Counted from the stretch's first letter, positions 24,618-32,705 are shown. The stretch: DNA of 64,000 nucleotides from Glandiceps talaboti (GCF_964340395.1 NC_135552.1:17931694-17995693), one strand, 5' to 3'. Made by a program: numbers and translations. The notes: generated by a model not told the origin, from the letters alone.

Positions 24618-27600
24618 TTATGGCAGTAGATTGCTGTTATATTGAGCTACTGATACATCAGTCATGTAGCTTTTCTGTAACATATATTTATATGGACGTC
24701 GTTGTCCGAATTAAAGTCTATAATAATAATAATATAACTCTTGGTAGATGGTAACATTTCTTCCCAAAGTCCATATCACTTAATAATACATTGTATGCAC
24801 TCATAATTATACATAAATGTTAATTGAATATTTTGGCAGTCCACTTTGAAAATAATACAGACTTAGCACAGCCTACAAGTCTCAAAACACTGCACACTCA
24901 GAAACAAGCTCAGTGGCTGCAACTGGGGTCATTCACAGTCCATCGGAATTGTGCTAGTCCTGTACACGGAAAGTAAAATTGCATGGGTGTACCAGCCTCA
25001 TCCTGAGAAGGTTCAGCCAGGGGGGGGTGGGGGGGTGGGGGGGGGGGGGTGGGGGGGGGGTGGAGTGGGGATGGGGTGCCGTGGAAATGGTAGTAGATGT
25101 GAACACTGAAGAGAATGGTGGTTTCTTTGCTATGTTTGTGGCTAATAGTAGTCTAAATGCTATTCATGGCTTTGAATCTGAAGATATCTTTCACCACAGA
25201 TGAACTGATTCAAATCCACGGATAGGCTCTAGATTAGCCTATTCTACAACTGTGGTATCTGTTTACTTTCAAAGGTGGACTACCAAGGTATGTTGACGTC
25301 ATAAATTGGACATGAAGTGTGATTAAAACTCAGGGGTGTAATATTACACATTACTGGTTAGCTAGGGTAAATATCATCTAACTGCAAGCTCTGTTGATCA
25401 CAAAAACTACAAATTAGTTAATAGCAAACATGGGGATGCTTCACTGTCTATTATCATAAAACACTTGGCAAATCAACTTTGGAAAATTAGAGAGTTAGTA
25501 ATAAATTGATGAAAATTAGGTTTTTTTTGTTGCCATTGGAATTTGATGACCTCATTAATATCACAATTCATAGCAACTTCACAATGTTATCTTTTTTGTT
25601 GAGTTTTGAAAAATACATGCCTTTGCGGCTAGTTTTTCGTTTAAAAAAAAAAGTATGGTACTTCATTCTGGTATCAAAATGTGTCATCATGAAAACCACA
25701 CTGATTTGATTCTTCAAGAATGCCTCCACATTCACAATAAATCTTAAAGTGTGTCATTTTTTCCTCATAATGTGACAAAAATACTTTATGTACATATATA
25801 TATATTCAAATTTTTAACCCTGATAAAATTAGACTTTTCCCATCCATCAACACCCCCTCCTCCATCATTACCTTACGTAGACAAGTAGCTGAGAGACTTG
25901 CCTATCAGACTTGACATATCGGCTTGACATATACTGACATTCTGTTGAGTGACATTTTAAAGCCTGACAGCCAAGTCTCTGGGCTTAAAAGAAAAGTGTT
26001 TTTTACTGCTATTTTCAGAAGTACATTGTATGTAAATTACAGAAGTTATCTTTTTTCATTATTGTTTACAAAACTGTTCAGAGATTATAGCAAAGAAATC
26101 TTTACATTTTATATAGAGAGCTACTCTGTGATAACACTTAGAATGAATAGTATTACTAAGTTTGAATATATAAATCAGCTGGTATGAACTTGAAGTTTTA
26201 GAGAAATTATTGTTAAATGGGCAAGAATTGAAATAATGACACAACTTACGATTCTGGAGAAAGTTAAGACATTCCTTTCAAGGTGTTATGCATTGTACAC
26301 ACACAACACAAAGTTTACCATGACTTACAAATATAGGACTTGTAAATATTACAGCGTTTTAATAAGTCACCATAATTTCAATCAAGTTTGTCATATGATC
26401 ATAAATGTGACATTAAATAAGATACATTATTTGACAAGTAATTTGTTATATCAGTGCCCTTCCCAAAGAGATCCACGTATGATGGGTAAAATATAGTTAT
26501 CAGTTTTACTTAGTAATATGTAAATGAATTTTATGCTTAGGATATCTTGGAGATGGCACTGGATGTTACCAAAAATATTATCACTACAATCATATAAAGT
26601 ATGCCATGGTTATCATTAAGATAAGAAAAGGGTACAAAGATCAGTTACTAATAATGGTTCTGATGGACATTATAGCTAGGGTATTTCACAGAAAAATATG
26701 AGTATAACATTTAACAATACAAAGGAGAGAAAGAGAGAGAGAGAAAAGAAGAAATGGAGGAGTTAGTATTGTGCATCTGCTAGTGCATAAAAACAAATCC
26801 CTTGCACACAGTCTACAGGTGAAGAAAAAACATGATTAAAACACATACTAGGTGCTCTTTGTTTGCCTTCTGTCCACTGTTTCCGAAGTTCTGTGAAGAG
26901 AGCAATGGCATTTGTAAGATTGATACTATGTATGTAAAGTGTTGCAAACTTGCTGCTGGTAAAAGAACCATATTACTAAATTGAAACAATGTATATCAAA
27001 ATGTTGCTAACTTGTTGCCAATAAAAGAGCAAGACTATGATGTAGATTAAATGTTGCAAACTTGTCACTTAGGAAAGTCATATTATTAGATTGATACAAT
27101 TTAGAGCAAATAATCTAAATTTCTTATAAAAGAGCCTTATATGATACAAATGATACAATTATGTACAGTAAACATTGCACACTTAGCATTTATAAGCCAG
27201 CCATACTACTAGATTGATACAATGTATATACAATGTTGCAAACTTGTCAGTCATTCTGTTTAACTGATACATTGTATATCACATGTTGCAACTTTTGACT
27301 TACTAATTAGCCTTGTCATTATAATAATAAAATGTAGTAATTTTGTGGAGATTAATAATGAAGAAATTATTTTTTATTAGTCTATGAATGAAACACTGTA
27401 TATAAAATGTTGCAACTTGTGACTTACAAGACAGCAATACTTTGTGTCAGTTTCTGTTTAATGTTGTTACCAGTTACCAACAAAATAGTCATAGTCACAG
27501 AGTTGTGTTCATTTCAAATGTAACATCGGATGGCTAATGAAAATAGTCAAGAATTCTATTTTTATTCTTTTCTACTACACCAATTAATTATTGTATCTGT

Positions 27601-29421
27601 GATATACCACTTTCCATAGTGTGTTGATATACAATATGAATATGAATATTGAAAGAAAGTACATAGACAAGGTGGGAATAACACAGTAGTTGTTTTCAAC
27701 AGACAAACACAGAAAATGTTAGTGACTTCAGTTCATCACACTGTCTCAGCACAATGGTTGTATACACTGTATCATGTTGATAGTATGTGACACATAAAAA
27801 GTACTATTAGAGGCAACTACATATACTTTTTTAAGAAACATTATCAAGTGAATGATGGAGATGATATACGAAAGAAGGTACAAGTCAAGAAAATTTTAAA
27901 GTTAGTTGACAACAGAGTATTGATTTAATTTAAAGACAAGACATTTACTGGTATAAACATCAACTTGTAGAATGGCAGATGTAAAATCTTCATACAAGTT
28001 TTTGGGCAGACATTAGACTATTGAAGCTAAAAGAACCATTACACTGAAAACCCTGAAGTCAACGTTACTTTAATCCATTTACAACAAAATAATCTATGAG
28101 AACACACAGATGTGTTGCCAACCAGTGACAAATAAGGGGTTACCGACATAATCTGGTTGTCTAGTTTTTTGAGTTTTACTGTTTGCCATTATGTTTTAGG
28201 AAAGCTAATAAAAATCTTACTCACCATAGATATCTCTACCAGATACTGGGACTTTGCCTGGTCCTGGACCATGGGAATTGATCTGTTGTATGTATCCATT
28301 TGGAATATGTCCGTTTTGTTTGGGATGTCCACTGCAATATAATCATATCAAAACATTTTACTTGTGCTGACAGCATAAAATAAATATGCACTTGTCGATA
28401 ATTATCAAGTTAAAGGTACTATAACATATAGTTTTGGTTTTCAAGGTCTGAATACAACAGCTTACTTTTACAAAGTTGGGATTTCAGTCAAACAACTAAG
28501 ACTATACACAAACGTATGCCAGAGTAACAGCAAGACCTGCCCTCTGACTCAACATACTATGTTGAATGACACAGTCAGGCCAGATAGTTAGGGCAAATCT
28601 CAGAGTATGAGTTGCGTACAAATGTAGATATCTCAAGATGAGTACTTCCTTTGGTAAATCACACAAGAGTATGATGCCATACTTGGAGCTATTTTTACAC
28701 TTTAGTAGGTCATTAATATGAACAATTTCCCGTTTTGAAGGAATCACATTAAACATTCAATTTTTTAAAACTATTTTAAGGACACTGAAGTCCTGTTAAT
28801 TATGTAAATATATCAAAGGTTTCACAGCATTCACTGTAGACAGTGATGACAGTGTAGGTATATTTGCATAACAAATGAATGCATTGTTATGTAAATCAGT
28901 TTGTTTGATTCCTAGTAATTATAGCTATAGCGAGGAAAAGATATCCTTTCCTATCATGGGGGGGGGGGGGGGGGGGTATTGGTGTAGTGAGCCCCTTCTT
29001 CATAGTCTGAAGTACCCTCAGAAATAGAGCAATAAACTTTCCAGGGTAAAGAAGCCTGGTTTTTCTTAGGCTCCCCTTGTACTTTAGAAACTCATTTACA
29101 ATAACCTATCTGACCTGTTTGCTGACAACATTGAAATTTTTATGAGAAAAGCAATAAAAGGCTGTATGGCAAGAAGAATGTACCTTTATGGTGATAGACC
29201 ATAAACATAAATATTCTATTGGGATATGTGAGCTGTTGACAGGGAGAACTGAAATCCTTCCAAACAATATATCAACAGTCAGAAATATAGATTCACAATT
29301 TCTTTATTCTTACTTACTTTGTCATTCCATTATTGTATGATGATGATGATTGTTGGGAATATCCCATATCATCCCTAACCTCCATTGGTGTTTCTGGTCT
29401 CTTGTCGGCATAGACTGGCAT
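7066..29421 (-). CDS. EPS8: EPS8 orthologue, 20 coding exons, 1047 residues: actin capping/bundling and Rac-signalling adaptor
   Basis: EPS8 is a cytoplasmic adaptor that caps and bundles actin filaments and, with ABI1 and SOS1, activates Rac. The 20 exons sum to 3144 nt and every junction is phase-consistent. Approximate domains: low-complexity N-terminus with [14 protein letters not shown] (human starts MNGHISNHP) at 1-100; PTB 102-210 ([30 protein letters not shown]); Pro/Gln linker 210-310; EPS8 middle region 350-560 ([36 protein letters not shown]); Pro/Gln-rich 560-680; SH3 680-731 ([20 protein letters not shown]); polyproline linker; capping helix region 865-890 ([10 protein letters not shown]); SAM-like C-terminus 895-962 ([24 protein letters not shown]). 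It is longer than human EPS8 (about 822) mainly through linkers. In mammals the SH3 prefers PxxDY ligands. The final exon is the least certain. Confidence 0.95.
7170..7967 (-). other. EPS8 intron 19 with CT/CTGT-rich and GT-repeat tracts
   Basis: Plus 7705-7935 is a pyrimidine-rich mosaic of CTGT, CTCC and TCTATC repeats, followed by (GT)n at about 7934-7955. Open frames here are low-complexity shadows. Confidence 0.85.
7968..8121 (-). CDS. EPS8: EPS8 exon 19 (C-terminal tail)
   Basis: The acceptor is GACCACTACAG and the donor is [26 protein letters not shown] corresponds to human DSSGSSELQEIMRRRQEKI. An added Pro-rich tail follows ([20 protein letters not shown]). A (CA)n tract starts about 10 nt beyond the donor on the transcribed strand. 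Confidence 0.92.
8430..8562 (-). CDS. EPS8: EPS8 exon 18 (SAM-like C-terminal bundle)
   Basis: The acceptor is TTTGTTACAG and the donor is GTAGGC. It encodes [20 protein letters not shown] and [20 protein letters not shown]. Human has TVNSLGVLNGAQLFSLNKDE and LRTVCPEGARVYSQITVQK. This is the most conserved part of the family. Confidence 0.97.
8563..9010 (-). other. EPS8 intron 17, nearly filled by an unidentified open frame
   Basis: A minus-strand frame with 119 codons (8616-8975) spans most of this 448-bp intron. It has mixed, protein-like composition, including six cysteines in its C-terminal two thirds. It is not in frame with exon 17, which meets TAA just inside the intron. No family is recognised; chance or an old insertion are both possible. 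Confidence 0.4.
9011..9173 (-). CDS. EPS8: EPS8 exon 17 (actin-capping helix and start of C-terminal bundle)
   Basis: The acceptor is GATTGACAG and the donor is [26 protein letters not shown] corresponds to human EEVQDELIHRLTIGRSAAQK, the amphipathic helix that caps barbed ends. [15 protein letters not shown] and [17 protein letters not shown] match human KKFHVPRQNVPVINIT and TPEDVKTWLQSKGF. Confidence 0.96.
9431..9508 (-). CDS. EPS8: EPS8 exon 16 (helical, charged)
   Basis: The acceptor is GTGTATCACAG and the donor is GTAAGT. It encodes [19 protein letters not shown] and TEVDHDR, a charged helix just before the capping helix. Human has QRHKQLPVDRRKSQMEE in this place. Confidence 0.88.
9915..10095 (-). 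CDS. EPS8: EPS8 exon 15 (polyproline segment)
   Basis: The acceptor is GTGTTTCAG and the donor is GTAAGT. It encodes [19 protein letters not shown], an eight-proline run, a second Pro/Ala run, then [16 protein letters not shown]. The corresponding human segment is also a long Pro/Val/Ala stretch, followed by a Ser-rich basic region. Confidence 0.9.
10096..10857 (-). other. EPS8 intron 14; nothing notable
   Basis: AT-rich intron of 762 bp with a short (AACAAT)n stretch near 10308-10330. No repeat family or coding signal seen. Confidence 0.7.
10858..11082 (-). CDS. EPS8: EPS8 exon 14 (second half of SH3 and polyproline linker)
   Basis: The acceptor is TTGATTACAG and the donor is GTATGT; 75 codons. 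[20 protein letters not shown] and VPSTILEAS complete the SH3 (human DDRKQWWKVRNASGDSGF, VPNNILD). The WW and the P of the VPST motif are the conserved ligand-groove residues. After it come [16 protein letters not shown] and HHHIQQRVV (human TIQKQR). Confidence 0.95.
11091..11260. repeat. Minisatellite filling EPS8 intron 13
   Basis: Four units start near 11093, 11132, 11180 and 11228. Each contains GATGAAACACAAAC-like and TCATTGGAGGA-like blocks, spaced 39, 48 and 48 bp. They occupy about 170 of the 221 bp of the intron that splits the SH3 domain. Confidence 0.88.
11304..11529 (-). CDS. EPS8: EPS8 exon 13 (Gln-rich linker and first half of SH3)
   Basis: The acceptor is TTTTGACAG and the donor is [26 protein letters not shown] leads into a second Gln run, then [20 protein letters not shown] and TIMAGESLE. 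The SH3 ALYDY-type motif is AKYDFVARN, as in human EPS8 (SKYDFVARN). Confidence 0.95.
11992..12194 (-). CDS. EPS8: EPS8 exon 12 (Pro/Gln/Ser linker)
   Basis: The acceptor is GTGTTTCTAG and the donor is GTGGGT. It starts [18 protein letters not shown], passes through [14 protein letters not shown] and ends [12 protein letters not shown]. The end matches human AVAFKPTSNRHIDRNYE. The start is tyrosine- and serine-rich, with possible phosphorylation sites. Confidence 0.9.
12492..12669 (-). CDS. EPS8: EPS8 exon 11
   Basis: The acceptor is TGTATTACAG and the donor is GTAGAT. It encodes [25 protein letters not shown] and an alanine-rich helix with [11 protein letters not shown]. Human has EWPKEQFIPPYVPRFRNGW, EPPML and a similar helix. 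Confidence 0.94.
12760..12985 (+). mobile_element. tRNA-derived SINE candidate
   Basis: A TCAGTGGTAAAGTCTCATTG block resembles a tRNA A-box region. About 45 bp later GTGTTCAAGCCCTGGTGAGG resembles a B box (GTTCAANNC). A non-tRNA body with a C run and short GAGGGCT repeats follows. The order and spacing are those of a tRNA-derived SINE head. No poly(A) tail or target-site duplication was established. Confidence 0.45.
13880..14465 (+). repeat. Diverged tandem pair with a tRNA-like block
   Basis: GAAAAAGTTGGTCCTTAACA near 13886 recurs as GAAAAAAGTTGGTTCTAAAC near 14273, and AATCCTTAT follows in both. The first copy contains CTGGGATTGAATCCTTGG, close to a tRNA B box. Spacing is about 388 bp and the copies are strongly diverged. 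Confidence 0.45.
14791..15014 (-). CDS. EPS8: EPS8 exon 10
   Basis: The acceptor is TTTCATTGAAG and the donor is GTAAGT. It encodes [41 protein letters not shown] and WVSLGPAWT. These match human KLKSHIQNPSAADLVHFLF, SPLLNKDTIDFL and WMSLGGTWM. Confidence 0.96.
15015..17306 (-). other. EPS8 intron 9 with long GT/CTGTGT microsatellite
   Basis: Plus 15487-15676 is a compound (GT)n/(CTGTGT)n tract and 16566-16614 a T-rich run with scattered C. The rest is AT-rich with no gene seen. Confidence 0.85.
15487..15676. repeat. Compound (GT)n/(CTGTGT)n microsatellite
   Basis: Alternating GT runs with TGATGTCTGTG-type interruptions and a (TGTGTC)n block. About 190 bp in EPS8 intron 9. Confidence 0.97.
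17307..17522 (-). CDS. EPS8: EPS8 exon 9 (conserved middle region)
   Basis: The acceptor is T-rich and ends TTGCAG; the donor is GTGAGT; 72 codons. It encodes [20 protein letters not shown] and [13 protein letters not shown] (human QILNHILDDIEFFITKLQKA and ELSKRKKNKKGKR). A basic cluster is followed by GDGVL and a [13 protein letters not shown] segment. Confidence 0.96.
17705..17887 (-). mobile_element. Dispersed repeat family A, copy 1 (ends at the gap)
   Basis: Plus order: GAGGAACCCCGGTAACAGAA, G22, GGTAAAACTGGCACAGTTTCC, CAACCCAGGTAAAATGAC, GGGAACTCAGGTAGATTTTA, TTAACAAAAACACTGATA. The same order, reverse-complemented, occurs at 52565-52725. Further copies are near 30858-31013, 32505-32705 and 33245-33375. 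The strand given is arbitrary. Confidence 0.8.
17888..17987. other. Assembly gap, 100 N
   Basis: Exactly 100 N, a conventional scaffold spacer, so the true missing length is unknown. It lies in an EPS8 intron; exons 8 and 9 on either side join in frame. Confidence 0.99.
18653..18780 (-). CDS. EPS8: EPS8 exon 8
   Basis: The acceptor is GACTACAACACAG and the donor is GTAAGT. It encodes a Gly/Pro linker and then [17 protein letters not shown], equivalent to the human ETPEMMAARIDRDV. The scaffold gap lies in the next intron, but the frame joins exon 9 correctly, so nothing essential appears to be lost. Confidence 0.9.
19340..19646 (-). CDS. EPS8: EPS8 exon 7 (basic and proline-rich linker)
   Basis: The acceptor is GTTCCTTTAG and the donor is GTGAGA; 102 codons + 1. 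It starts [12 protein letters not shown] (human ANLISEDIESAI). It has a lysine cluster [13 protein letters not shown] and several PPPP stretches, and ends [16 protein letters not shown] (human VRSRVAAWSAWAADQG). It is longer than in human through insertions rich in Pro, Gln and His. Confidence 0.93.
19647..20813 (-). other. EPS8 intron 6 with C10/A26 tract and hairpin element
   Basis: Plus 19933-19968 is a C10 run followed by about 26 A. The long fold-back at 20429-20757 lies near the exon 6 side. Otherwise AT-rich. Confidence 0.85.
20429..20757. mobile_element. Long fold-back (hairpin) element, arms about 130 bp
   Basis: The left arm (20429-20556) and right arm (20626-20757) are near reverse complements. 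Left segments such as GGAACCTGTTACAAACA, TGAATTGGATTAATA, GCTCAGCATGTTGGAA, AGAGACTTGTATTACA and TTTTATGGCC all recur in order in the complement of the right arm. The loop is about 69 nt. This fits a non-autonomous fold-back or MITE element. No ORF is present. Confidence 0.88.
20814..20963 (-). CDS. EPS8: EPS8 exon 6 (PTB domain, second half)
   Basis: The acceptor is TTTATTTTTGCAG and the donor is GTAAGT; 50 codons. It begins [11 protein letters not shown] (human ELENFPLNTI). It includes the strand [11 protein letters not shown] and the signature PDMHLFQCD (human PDLHLFQCD) that ends the PTB fold. Confidence 0.95.
21028..21306. mobile_element. TIR-like element with CCAGTGGTCC motifs
   Basis: The left end GGGGTGAACAAATCATTTTG and the right end (reverse complement AAGTGAACAAATCCACTGG) form inverted termini. 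The interior repeats CAGTGGTCC, GTGGTCCCAGGTCCCA and CTGGTCCAACGGACCAG. It lies in EPS8 intron 5 close to exon 6. The minus open frame 20939-21127 is a read-through of it. Confidence 0.65.
21606..21674. repeat. CACG/CATG-rich alternating purine-pyrimidine repeat
   Basis: Mixed (CACA), (CGCA) and (TGCA) units of about 70 bp in EPS8 intron 5. Alternating purine-pyrimidine DNA of this kind can adopt Z form. Confidence 0.9.
22105..22266 (-). CDS. EPS8: EPS8 exon 5 (PTB domain, first half)
   Basis: The acceptor is TTGTTCTACAG and the donor is GTTAGT; the exon is exactly 54 codons. It contains [19 protein letters not shown] and [16 protein letters not shown]. These align directly with the human PTB segment DRKDAMITVDDGIRKLKL and LDAKGKVWTQDMILQV. 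Confidence 0.95.
22267..23650 (-). other. EPS8 intron 4
   Basis: Holds a C15 run (23339-23353), a nearby T-rich run (23416-23447) and a short possible inverted pair (CTAGTAGATG near 22365, CATCTACTAG near 22464). No coding signal. Confidence 0.7.
23651..23709 (-). CDS. EPS8: EPS8 exon 4 (59 nt)
   Basis: The acceptor is TTTTCTTAG and the donor is GTAAGT, phase 0 at its end. It encodes [20 protein letters not shown]. The final YPVE joins HLATF in exon 5 to give the conserved VEHLxTF start of the PTB domain (human YRVEHLTTF). Confidence 0.88.
24447..24613. repeat. (CA)n microsatellite with CAGA interruptions
   Basis: About 165 bp of CA with CAGACA interruptions in EPS8 intron 3. Confidence 0.97.
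25020..25078. repeat. G-rich tract with several long G runs
   Basis: At least five runs of five or more G separated by single T or short spacers on the plus strand, so several G-quadruplex registers are possible. The EPS8 transcript would carry the C-rich strand. Confidence 0.9.
25895..25990 (+). mobile_element. Dispersed repeat family B, copy 1
   Basis: GCTTGACATATACTGACATT, GACATTTTAAAGCC and CCAAGTCTCTGGGCTT appear in order. The same order occurs at 31712-31800 and, reversed, at 38995-39095. Confidence 0.65.
26849..26890 (-). CDS. EPS8: EPS8 exon 3 (42 nt)
   Basis: The acceptor is CTCTTCACAG and the donor is GTATGT. This micro-exon encodes [15 protein letters not shown], equivalent to the human segment around LYEQRKNYA. 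Length and phase connect exons 2 and 4 exactly. Confidence 0.85.
26930..27430. repeat. Degenerate tandem repeat, about 60-65 bp, in EPS8 intron 2
   Basis: A loose unit recurs about eight times: GATACAATGTATAT, then ATGTTGCAAACTTGT, then AAGAGCCATACTA with TTAGATT. Divergence is high, so it is old. Confidence 0.7.
28225..28331 (-). CDS. EPS8: EPS8 exon 2
   Basis: The acceptor is ATATTGCAG and the donor is GTGAGT. The first base completes codon AA|T, and 35 codons follow. It encodes [18 protein letters not shown] and ends in GRDIY. The NGH…NGY pattern recalls the vertebrate EPS8 N-terminus. Confidence 0.87.
28332..29317 (-). other. EPS8 intron 1
   Basis: AT-rich; contains a G19 run at 28958-28976. 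No other feature recognised. Confidence 0.8.
29318..29421 (-). CDS. EPS8: EPS8 coding exon 1 (start codon)
   Basis: ATG at 29421 has A at -3. An in-frame TAG lies 14 codons upstream (29461-29463), so no further upstream start is possible in continuous sequence. The donor is GTAAGT. It encodes [15 protein letters not shown] and then a serine-rich stretch (34 codons + 2 nt). The Ser- and Asn-rich start suits the disordered N-terminus of EPS8. Any 5' UTR exon upstream is unidentified. Confidence 0.78.
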
Positions 29422-29540
29422 TGTGGATGGTAGGGAGAACCACCTCACACCAAGTGGCAGCTAATTTCACTCTTTATTGCTGTGTATCAATCATAAAATA
29501 TACAAAGTCAGTTTAATCATGACAAGGTAACTAAAACAAG

Positions 29541-29672
29541 TTAAATCATTAAATAAACAAAGTCAATTTTCTGAATCTCTTTTTAATACACAGTCATAGT
29601 TACAGTTTAAATCATTAAATAAACAAAGTCAGTTTTCTGAATCTCTTTTTAATACACAGTCATAGTTACAGT
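29541..29672. repeat. 66-bp perfect-order duplication just upstream of EPS8 exon 1
   Basis: TTAAATCATTAAATAAACAA starts at 29541 and again at 29607, and the whole unit through TCATAGTTACAGT is repeated with almost no change. Near identity indicates a recent event. Confidence 0.95.
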
Positions 29673-29994
29673 ACATAACACAATCATATACAACTCATAT
29701 ATGTACTTTTGACTTGCTTCTTTGTACACCGATATCAGGATTTGCATGTTTCTCTTTTTAGGGATAATTATCGTATGACAATAGTTGTCATATTTTTGAT
29801 TGATTATTTTTGAATTCACAGATGTTGATAATCATGTCGTCATATTTATAAATATCACTTATGTCATTTAGCAATTAAATATTTAAAAACATATCCATAG
29901 TTTGAATTGATTTTACTGTGTGATCTATTACCAGTACCACCTCACCTTGCAAAAAAAAACCTTTTAAGACAAAATTCACCAATTCAGACGGACA

Positions 29995-29997
<3 letters not shown>

Positions 29998-30039
<42 letters not shown>

Positions 30040-30093
30040 CATACATACATACACACACACATACATTCATACATATACCACATATATCATCCC

Positions 30094-30140
<47 letters not shown>

Positions 30141-30160
30141 GCACACACACACACACACAC
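29998..30160. repeat. (CA)n microsatellite
   Basis: Two (CA)n blocks separated by a CATACATTCATACATATACC-type spacer; open frames are poly(Thr-His) artefacts. Confidence 0.97.
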
Positions 30161-30857
30161 ACATCACCATTACATGTACATTCATAAAGATATAGGTGTT
30201 GTATCCCTTGGATGCTGGTTGTCTGTGATAAATCCCACCATTAAGTTTTATGCACACCTTTATGAAGGGAGGGGTGCCAACACTCCATGGTAAAAATAAC
30301 TGGGTCATACTTAGCATTCAATTTCTGACAAGTCGTCTTTCAAGACCTATGACAATAACCTAAATAGTGGTCGTACTATCAAAGACTTCACACAGCATAA
30401 TACACACTTCAATACACAAATACAATACCCTGGCCTGGGTAGAACAAGAACCTTGTAAATCTCAACTAAGCAATTCACCTTTATGCTATATACATGTACC
30501 TAGATATGAGAATATTTGAATTCAAACTGACATGACATTTTGCATAACGTACCTGGATTCCATACATGTCATGTGACTAATATGCATATCAAGTAGATGT
30601 CATTATGAATACCACCAAAGACACAATGAGTTTCTCTTGTAATTTATATCCTCTCCTCTCCTTATATACCCTAACAAGTTACATTTCATTTTGGTCACAC
30701 TCAGAAGTTCAATTCCAGGGCCTAAATCAGGAGTTGTCAACATACACAAGTGATGTGTTATGCTATGTATTATACATGCATGACTGCAAATCTATGGGTT
30801 CCAGTTTTAAACCTTAAGTATATCGGATAACAATGTTACTTTCGAAACTACATCAGT

Positions 30858-31013
30858 GTTCCAACTAGTCTAGGTTTGGAAACCATGGTAACAGAGAGAA
30901 GAAATCTGGTAAATCTTTCAATATCTTGTCCGATGATGTAGTACGGAACTTATGGTAAAATACCCAGAAAATCCAGGTAGATTTTACCTTCTTACTGTCC
31001 TAATTAACAAAAC
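30858..31013 (-). mobile_element. Dispersed repeat family A, copy 2
   Basis: Shows GGAAACCATGGTAACAGA, AGAAATCTGGTAAA, TATGGTAAAATACCCAG and CCAGGTAGATTTTACC in the same order as copy 1. Strand label is relative to copy 1. Confidence 0.65.
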
Positions 31014-31404
31014 ACAAAATTAGCATATATGATACTTTCCTCCTCATATGTTACCAATCAGAAATACATATTGAGACAGTACAGTATGATACACTTCAAC
31101 TTTCAGACGGACTCATTAAGTTTTATATTACATCATTCCTGTGATGTTTGAAACACTTCACATTTGTCAAAGACATCAACAATATGACAAGTAGGTAAAT
31201 ACCTGAATAATCAGTACCGTTTTACATCTTTGTACTAATTAACTATAACATAAGCTAATTACCACTATGTTACACTTACAGTAAGTAGTGACGTCTTGGT
31301 TTACTTATAAAGAATACCGACAGTACACCTTGCTCAGAAGTGTGCCCTCTATACGATAGCCAAATTTTGTTGTTGTGAGTCAAAATGATAAAAACTGGCA
31401 TTTT

Positions 31405-31710
31405 TTGTGAGTCACCACATAGTAAGAGATAGGGGCACACCAAATGTTGGTGTGTCACTAGAAATTGTGTGTGTCAGTGGCACATCAAATTGGCTTTGAG
31501 GGCACACACTGGTCATCACATAGTAAGAGATAGGGGAACACCAAATTTTGGTGTGTCACGAGAAATTGTGTGCGTCAGAGTGGCACATCAAATTGGCTTA
31601 GGGGGCACACTGGTCATCACATAGTAAGAGATAGGGGAACACCAAATTTTGGTGTGTCACTAGAAATTGTGTGCGTCAGTGGCACATCAAATTGGCTTTG
31701 AGGGCACACT
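31405..31710. repeat. 101-bp tandem repeat, three copies
   Basis: CACATAGTAAGAGATAGGGG begins copies at 31416, 31517 and 31618. Each continues with ACACCAAATTTTGGTGTGTC (itself a short palindrome) and GGCACATCAAATTGGCTT. Copies differ at a few sites only. Confidence 0.95.
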
Positions 31711-31711
31711 G

Positions 31712-31800
31712 TAGCTCAGACAGTATACTAGTACCTTGCCCAGACAGCTTGACATGGAATGACATTTTCAAGCCAGGTACCCAAGTCTTTGGGCTACAAT
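31712..31800 (+). mobile_element. Dispersed repeat family B, copy 2
   Basis: GCTTGACATGGAATGACATT, TTTTCAAGCCAGGTACC and CAAGTCTTTGGGCT match copy 1 in order. It directly abuts the 101-bp tandem repeat. Confidence 0.65.
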
Positions 31801-32504
31801 ATACCCCCACACCCAAACATCCATGTGTTATGTCTTGTGTAAATATTTCATGACAATATTACACCATGTACATCTTTTGTGTGTGGCCAACACCAAATCC
31901 TTCAGTACATGTAAAACGTGTCAAAACAAGCAAAAGACTTGAAATCAGGTTTACATGTAGCTTCACTAGTCCTAGTCTCCAGGCTGTATGATTCCCTTTT
32001 GAATCTCTTCTCAGAGATTTTAAGATTGGAAGCCATAGATAGCCTCTCTGACTTCACTTGTCTTCAATGTAGGACAAAATGGTATCACATAGTTGATAAT
32101 TTCTACTATATCACCTAGACGAGACAAATAACTTCATGTTCTACTTGACACAGTTTATAACTCATTTCTACAGAATGTTGTATTTTATCAAATACTTCTA
32201 TCTTTGCTTGGAACCCTAAATTTGTTGCTGTTATTTTCCTTTTAATCCTTGCCATTCAAATAAAAACTCATTGGAAATCTTCACTTTTACCCTCATCATT
32301 CAAATAAATCTGATTGGAAACTCAGACGCTTTACCTGTTCTTGCATGAATATATGAAAATGAAAATGCAAACTTATTGATGATCCCTTACTGGTTTATCT
32401 GTGTACTAGCTACATGTTTGTAATTACTGCCTTCATCATTTTTTTATCTTTTGAGACATTGCTTTTTCAATAACAGAATAATTTTTTTTTTTAAAAGAAG
32501 GACC

Positions 32505-32705
32505 AGGGTTAATAGTTTTCATTTCTTAACCCAGTTATTTTACCAGGGTTCTCAACCAGTGTTGCCGTAATAAAAGGTGGTAAGGAGGTAAAACCTACCT
32601 GAGTTCCCCCTGTTATTTTACCAGTGTTCTCCTTAAGGGCAGTAATGAGGTATATATCTACATGTACTTGAGTTCCCAAATTACTTTACTGGGGTAATTC
32701 CCCAG
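32505..32705 (+). mobile_element. Dispersed repeat family A, copy 3 (internally repeated)
   Basis: TTTTACCAGGGTTCTC, GTAAAACCTACCTGAGTTCC and a second TTTTACCAGTGTTCTCC with TACTTGAGTTCCC show reverse-oriented family A segments, partly duplicated. Confidence 0.6.

Larger units (their letters stand above)
23710..26848 (-). other. EPS8 intron 3 with CA and G-rich tracts
   Basis: Contains (CA)n with CAGA variants at 24447-24613, a G-rich block at 25020-25078, a SINE-like segment near 25145-25250 that shares CATGGCTTTGAAT with 44209, and a copy of dispersed family B (25895-25990). No exon recognised. Confidence 0.75.
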
